DNA of 64,000 nucleotides from JAGVPT01 sp049578505 (GTDB lineage Bacteria > Bacteroidota > Ignavibacteria > UBA10030 > UBA8401), in assembly GCA_049578505.1 (NCBI GenBank), contig JBAUMC010000049.1:27940-91939 (forward strand). Reading direction: 5' to 3'. The notes beneath the pieces were generated by a model. The model searched no databases and was not told the origin of the DNA. It worked only from the letters and a program-made list of their open reading frames with translations. Made by a program: the position numbers and the translations under genes. Position 1 is the first letter of the stretch; each line of letters begins with the position of its first letter. Positions 61,180 to 64,000 of this stretch are shown piece after piece.

Positions 61180-62919
61180 TCATTTCTTAAGTTGGAGAAA
61201 CAATAGCGTGAGGGTACCGACTGTTCCCACAATGCTGAATACTTGACTGTAGGATAAGAGATAGTACTCCAAGGGGCGGTAAGGTACCGATGGCACCCAT
61301 ATATAGTCGCCTTCCTCTATCGTCGTCTCGCCGGGCGATAACCATTCCCTGGTGTTTGCTTTCAAAACACGAATATCTCCCCTTACTGCGTGATCGGTCA
61401 AACCACCGGCTTTCTCAGTGTAGTAAGAGTAACCCTGGTCCTTGACAAACGATATGTGTCCAGGATGCACCACCTGGCCGAAGACATAAACAGTTTTCGT
61501 TTTCGACCCGATAATGAGATGGTCACCATCGCGAAGAAATACGTCCTTTGCTTTGTCCTGCGAAACGAAAAGGTTGACAAAATCGACCGGCACTTGTTCC
61601 CTTGCCAAACGCATTTCGTTCTCCGCTTTGAAATAGGCGGTGTCCTCCTGACTGGGCAGACCTGCTTCAATGGCAATGCGCTCAGTATAAATGTCCTTTT
61701 CGGAAAGAGATGTACGGAACAGGCTGGATGATTCCATCGAAGCTTCGGGTGTAAATCCCCCCGCCTCATGCACGATCTCGGAGATCAAAGTAGAATCGCG
61801 CGTAATTGGATAGAACCCTGGATACAGGACTTCTCCTTCTACGTATATCTTATAGTCGCGGCGCAACGACGGCTTCTCCCTGACAATAATTCTATCGCCC
61901 CTTTGGAGCGGAATGTCACTTGACGCTCCTGAAGCGATAGCCGAGAGGTTCGCCGTGATAGTTTGAGTAAATCGGCCTTCGTCATCACTCCTTTCGATTT
62001 CTACGTGTTCGCTATCTGCGAACACCGTCAACCCCCGTGCGATTTTCGTCATCTCAAAGAGGCTGTCACCTTCAACAAATTCGACTACTCCTTCTTTATT
62101 CACACCGCCATAGATTCCGATGAAGTCCCTCACAATTTCTCGCTTAGGAACAACCACGACGTCTCCATCACGGAGGTAGGGATTGAGTTTTGGATCTCTT
62201 TGGAGGAAATACTTTTCGAGGTCTACATGCGAGGTCGTTCCATCCCGGTGTCGCACGAGAATCTTTCTTCGTGACCCAATTGTATCCTGACCAGGGATCA
62301 AGTTGATATTAGACGTCAAACGTCGCGGCTGCTCATCAATCTGTGGATAAGGAGGAGGGGAGATCTTCTCATGCCGGTTCGCCATGACAATCGCGGCTTC
62401 CACCCTCTCAGTCGATTGAAGGAAAACGGAACCTTCGTTCCAAACAACCCCTTTGACAGCAACCATGACAAGCCTCGGCGTGAACAAGGTAAAGCTTGCT
62501 TCGCTGGAGATATATCTTTTTTTAATTTCTGACACAACCTTTTTCTTTGCGTCCTCTAACCTAAGACCGGCCACATAAATTTCACCGACAGTCGGAATTA
62601 TAATAGTACCTTCCGGGGTAACAGGAAGTTGAAGATTCAGGGGAGGAGTTATCCATACATTCACGCTGAAAATGTCTCCGGGACCCACAACATACTCTTT
62701 GGGATCGACAGGCCCATCCATGATGGGAATGGTTGGCGTTTGCTCTTTGATCTCCTCGGGGACGAAGCTTTTGGGAGATATTTTTTGCTGCCCCGGAACC
62801 TGATAAGTCCCGTTCTTATTGACTTGAAGGTCATCCTTATTATCTAGACTCTGCGCAATGGCAAATTCCGCCGCCACTAACGTGCACAGGAGTATGAATT
62901 GCAGTGTTTTTGTAGTCAT
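61180..62919 (-). CDS. Outer-membrane polysaccharide export protein (Wza-like, SLBB)
   Basis: Exports polysaccharide across the outer membrane. It is 579 residues. A signal peptide (FILLCTLVAAEFAIA) leads, with no lipobox. The export domain has EYVVGPGDIFSVNVWITPPL, PEGTIIIPTVGEIYVAGL. Several SLBB repeats follow (VVWNEGSVFL, YIGIYGG-like DFIGIYGGVNKEGVVEF, VEGEVLYPGFYPI, VFGQVVHPGHISF). It ends with a hydrophobic helix (VFSIVGTVGTLTLLFLQL), as in Wza. The ATG is ten bases after the wecB stop. Confidence 0.92.
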   Translation of the reverse strand: MTTKTLQFILLCTLVAAEFAIAQSLDNKDDLQVNKNGTYQVPGQQKISPKSFVPEEIKEQTPTIPIMDGPVDPKEYVVGPGDIFSVNVWITPPLNLQLPVTPEGTIIIPTVGEIYVAGLRLEDAKKKVVSEIKKRYISSEASFTLFTPRLVMVAVKGVVWNEGSVFLQSTERVEAAIVMANRHEKISPPPYPQIDEQPRRLTSNINLIPGQDTIGSRRKILVRHRDGTTSHVDLEKYFLQRDPKLNPYLRDGDVVVVPKREIVRDFIGIYGGVNKEGVVEFVEGDSLFEMTKIARGLTVFADSEHVEIERSDDEGRFTQTITANLSAIASGASSDIPLQRGDRIIVREKPSLRRDYKIYVEGEVLYPGFYPITRDSTLISEIVHEAGGFTPEASMESSSLFRTSLSEKDIYTERIAIEAGLPSQEDTAYFKAENEMRLAREQVPVDFVNLFVSQDKAKDVFLRDGDHLIIGSKTKTVYVFGQVVHPGHISFVKDQGYSYYTEKAGGLTDHAVRGDIRVLKANTREWLSPGETTIEEGDYIWVPSVPYRPLEYYLLSYSQVFSIVGTVGTLTLLFLQLKK

Positions 62920-62929
62920 GATAATAAAC

Positions 62930-64000
62930 TCAGTTCCTCAAAATATGTTTGCAGGTAATTTCCGCGATCCGCTCCGCCGTTTTCCCATCCCACAACTCTG
63001 GGATTTGACCTTTTTTGTATTTTCCTTGAAAGACGGTTTCAGCTTCAACCGCAGTCTTCTTGTAATCGAACCCCATCAACGTGTTTGTCCCTTCGCTCAC
63101 GGTCACCGGACGCTCGGTGTTTTCACGCATTGTAAGACATGGAATTCCAAGGTAGGTGCTCTCTTCCTGAATTCCGCCGGAATCCGTAATCGCAAGAGCT
63201 GCCGATTCCAGCAAGCAAAGGAAGTCTAAGTAACCTAGCGGGTCGCAGAACACCATATTCGTGTTCAATTTGAATCTTTCGCTTAACTTGTATTCATCAA
63301 TCATCTTCCGAGTCCGCGGATGTACGGGAAAAATCACCGTATGCGATCTTGAAATACTCTCTAACGCTGAGAGAAGGTTCGCGAGGTTCTCCTTGACGTC
63401 GACATTGCTCGGCCGGTGCAGGGTCACGAGAACATATTTCTTTCCATCCATACCAAGGCTATGTTTTATCGACGAACGGCGCGCTTTTTCCCGAAACTGA
63501 ACAAGGGAATCAATCATAATGTTGCCGACAAAAAATATTTTTGAATCGGGAATCCCCTCCGCGTGCAAATTTTTCAGGCCGCTGCTTTCTGAAACAAAAA
63601 GGAAATCTGCAATGGAATCTGTGAGCACACGGTTGATTTCTTCGGGCATCGTGCGGTCGAAGCTACGAAGTCCGGCTTCGACATGCGCGACCGGAATGAG
63701 GAGCTTTGAACAAACAAGTGAGCATGCAACCGTAGAATTCACGTCGCCAACGACGATCACCAAGTCCGGCTTATCCGCAAGTACAACTTTCTCAAATTCA
63801 AACATAATTTTTGCAGTCTGCACTGCATGCGACCCGGAGCCGACGCCTAGATATACATCCGGACGCGGTAATTCCAGGTCGTCAAAAAACACTTTCGACA
63901 TATTGGCATCGTAATGCTGGCCGGTATGGACTATGCGATGCGAAATGGACGAATACTTTTGAAACGCTTTATGCAAGGGAGCAACTTTCATGAAATTTGG
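62930..64000 (-). CDS. wecB: UDP-N-acetylglucosamine 2-epimerase (partial, N-terminus cut by window edge)
   Basis: Converts UDP-GlcNAc to UDP-ManNAc, a precursor for surface polysaccharide. About 357 residues are visible; the frame is open at base 64000 with PNFMKVAPLHKAF, which in the family follows GTRP, so about 15 residues are missing. Seen are VHTGQHYDANMSKVFF, VVGDVNSTVA, HVEAGLRSFDRTMPEEINR, TDSGGIQEE and RENTERPVTV. It leads the polysaccharide operon in this window. Confidence 0.95.
   Translation of the reverse strand, partial: PNFMKVAPLHKAFQKYSSISHRIVHTGQHYDANMSKVFFDDLELPRPDVYLGVGSGSHAVQTAKIMFEFEKVVLADKPDLVIVVGDVNSTVACSLVCSKLLIPVAHVEAGLRSFDRTMPEEINRVLTDSIADFLFVSESSGLKNLHAEGIPDSKIFFVGNIMIDSLVQFREKARRSSIKHSLGMDGKKYVLVTLHRPSNVDVKENLANLLSALESISRSHTVIFPVHPRTRKMIDEYKLSERFKLNTNMVFCDPLGYLDFLCLLESAALAITDSGGIQEESTYLGIPCLTMRENTERPVTVSEGTNTLMGFDYKKTAVEAETVFQGKYKKGQIPELWDGKTAERIAEITCKHILRN

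Overview
The window is bacterial, about 47-48% GC by eye, densely coded and mostly on the minus strand. Several lines suggest a deep branch of the Bacteroidota/Ignavibacteriota/Chlorobiota (FCB) group. These are a surface B12 system of BtuB plus a BtuG-like beta-propeller lipoprotein, a pyruvoyl-dependent arginine decarboxylase, a split methylmalonyl-CoA-type mutase, and a DUF6580 membrane protein. Promoters have the classical TTGACA-17-TATAAT form and Shine-Dalgarno sites are clear, which argues against a typical Bacteroidia species. The placement is inference from gene content, not from a marker tree.

Layout. 1-18.8 kb is housekeeping: trpS (cut by the window edge), an HNH endonuclease, aroC, then the chain pfkB-mtnA-recO-htrA, then nudix, rluB, an epimerase, a P1 peptidase, an RNA methyltransferase, a mutase and a small membrane protein, then comEC, a phosphomutase-like enzyme, dtd, prmC and an unknown gene. 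18.8-31.1 kb holds an amidohydrolase, mazG/phoH (convergent), a LysM/coiled-coil lipoprotein pair, radC, a TPR-plus-binding-protein lipid-envelope candidate, an ABC exporter and guaA. 31.1-34.1 kb contains a MITE-like repeat and a plus-strand group smpB, tyrS, pdaD. 34.2-38.8 kb holds PAP2, a lytic transglycosylase, a degenerate phosphohexomutase paired with a zinc-ribbon protein, and nanE.

38.9-43.4 kb is a B12-uptake locus. Two complete cobalamin riboswitches, each followed by an intrinsic terminator, precede a DUF6580 membrane protein and then btuB-btuG. The B12-dependent mutase at 11.5-13.1 kb is a plausible user of the vitamin. 43.4-45.6 kb is a GH67 alpha-glucuronidase.

45.6-64 kb is a long minus-strand block for surface polysaccharide made by a Wzx/Wzy-type route. 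It holds wecB, a Wza-like exporter, a Wzz-like chain-length protein, a flippase, glycosyltransferases, a polymerase and an initiating sugar transferase. It then runs into accA, a thioesterase, a Trm112-like protein, nadC and a second flippase.

The points most worth a second look are four. (1) An intact 480-residue phosphohexomutase homologue has lost every catalytic signature and is translationally coupled to a zinc-ribbon/DUF2007 protein. (2) Tandem B12 riboswitches control a DUF6580 protein next to btuB/btuG. (3) A glycosyltransferase is fused to a sugar transferase whose catalytic core is deleted. (4) A MITE-like family with terminal inverted repeats is present in two copies. No tRNA, rRNA, CRISPR array, prophage or insertion-sequence transposase was seen.
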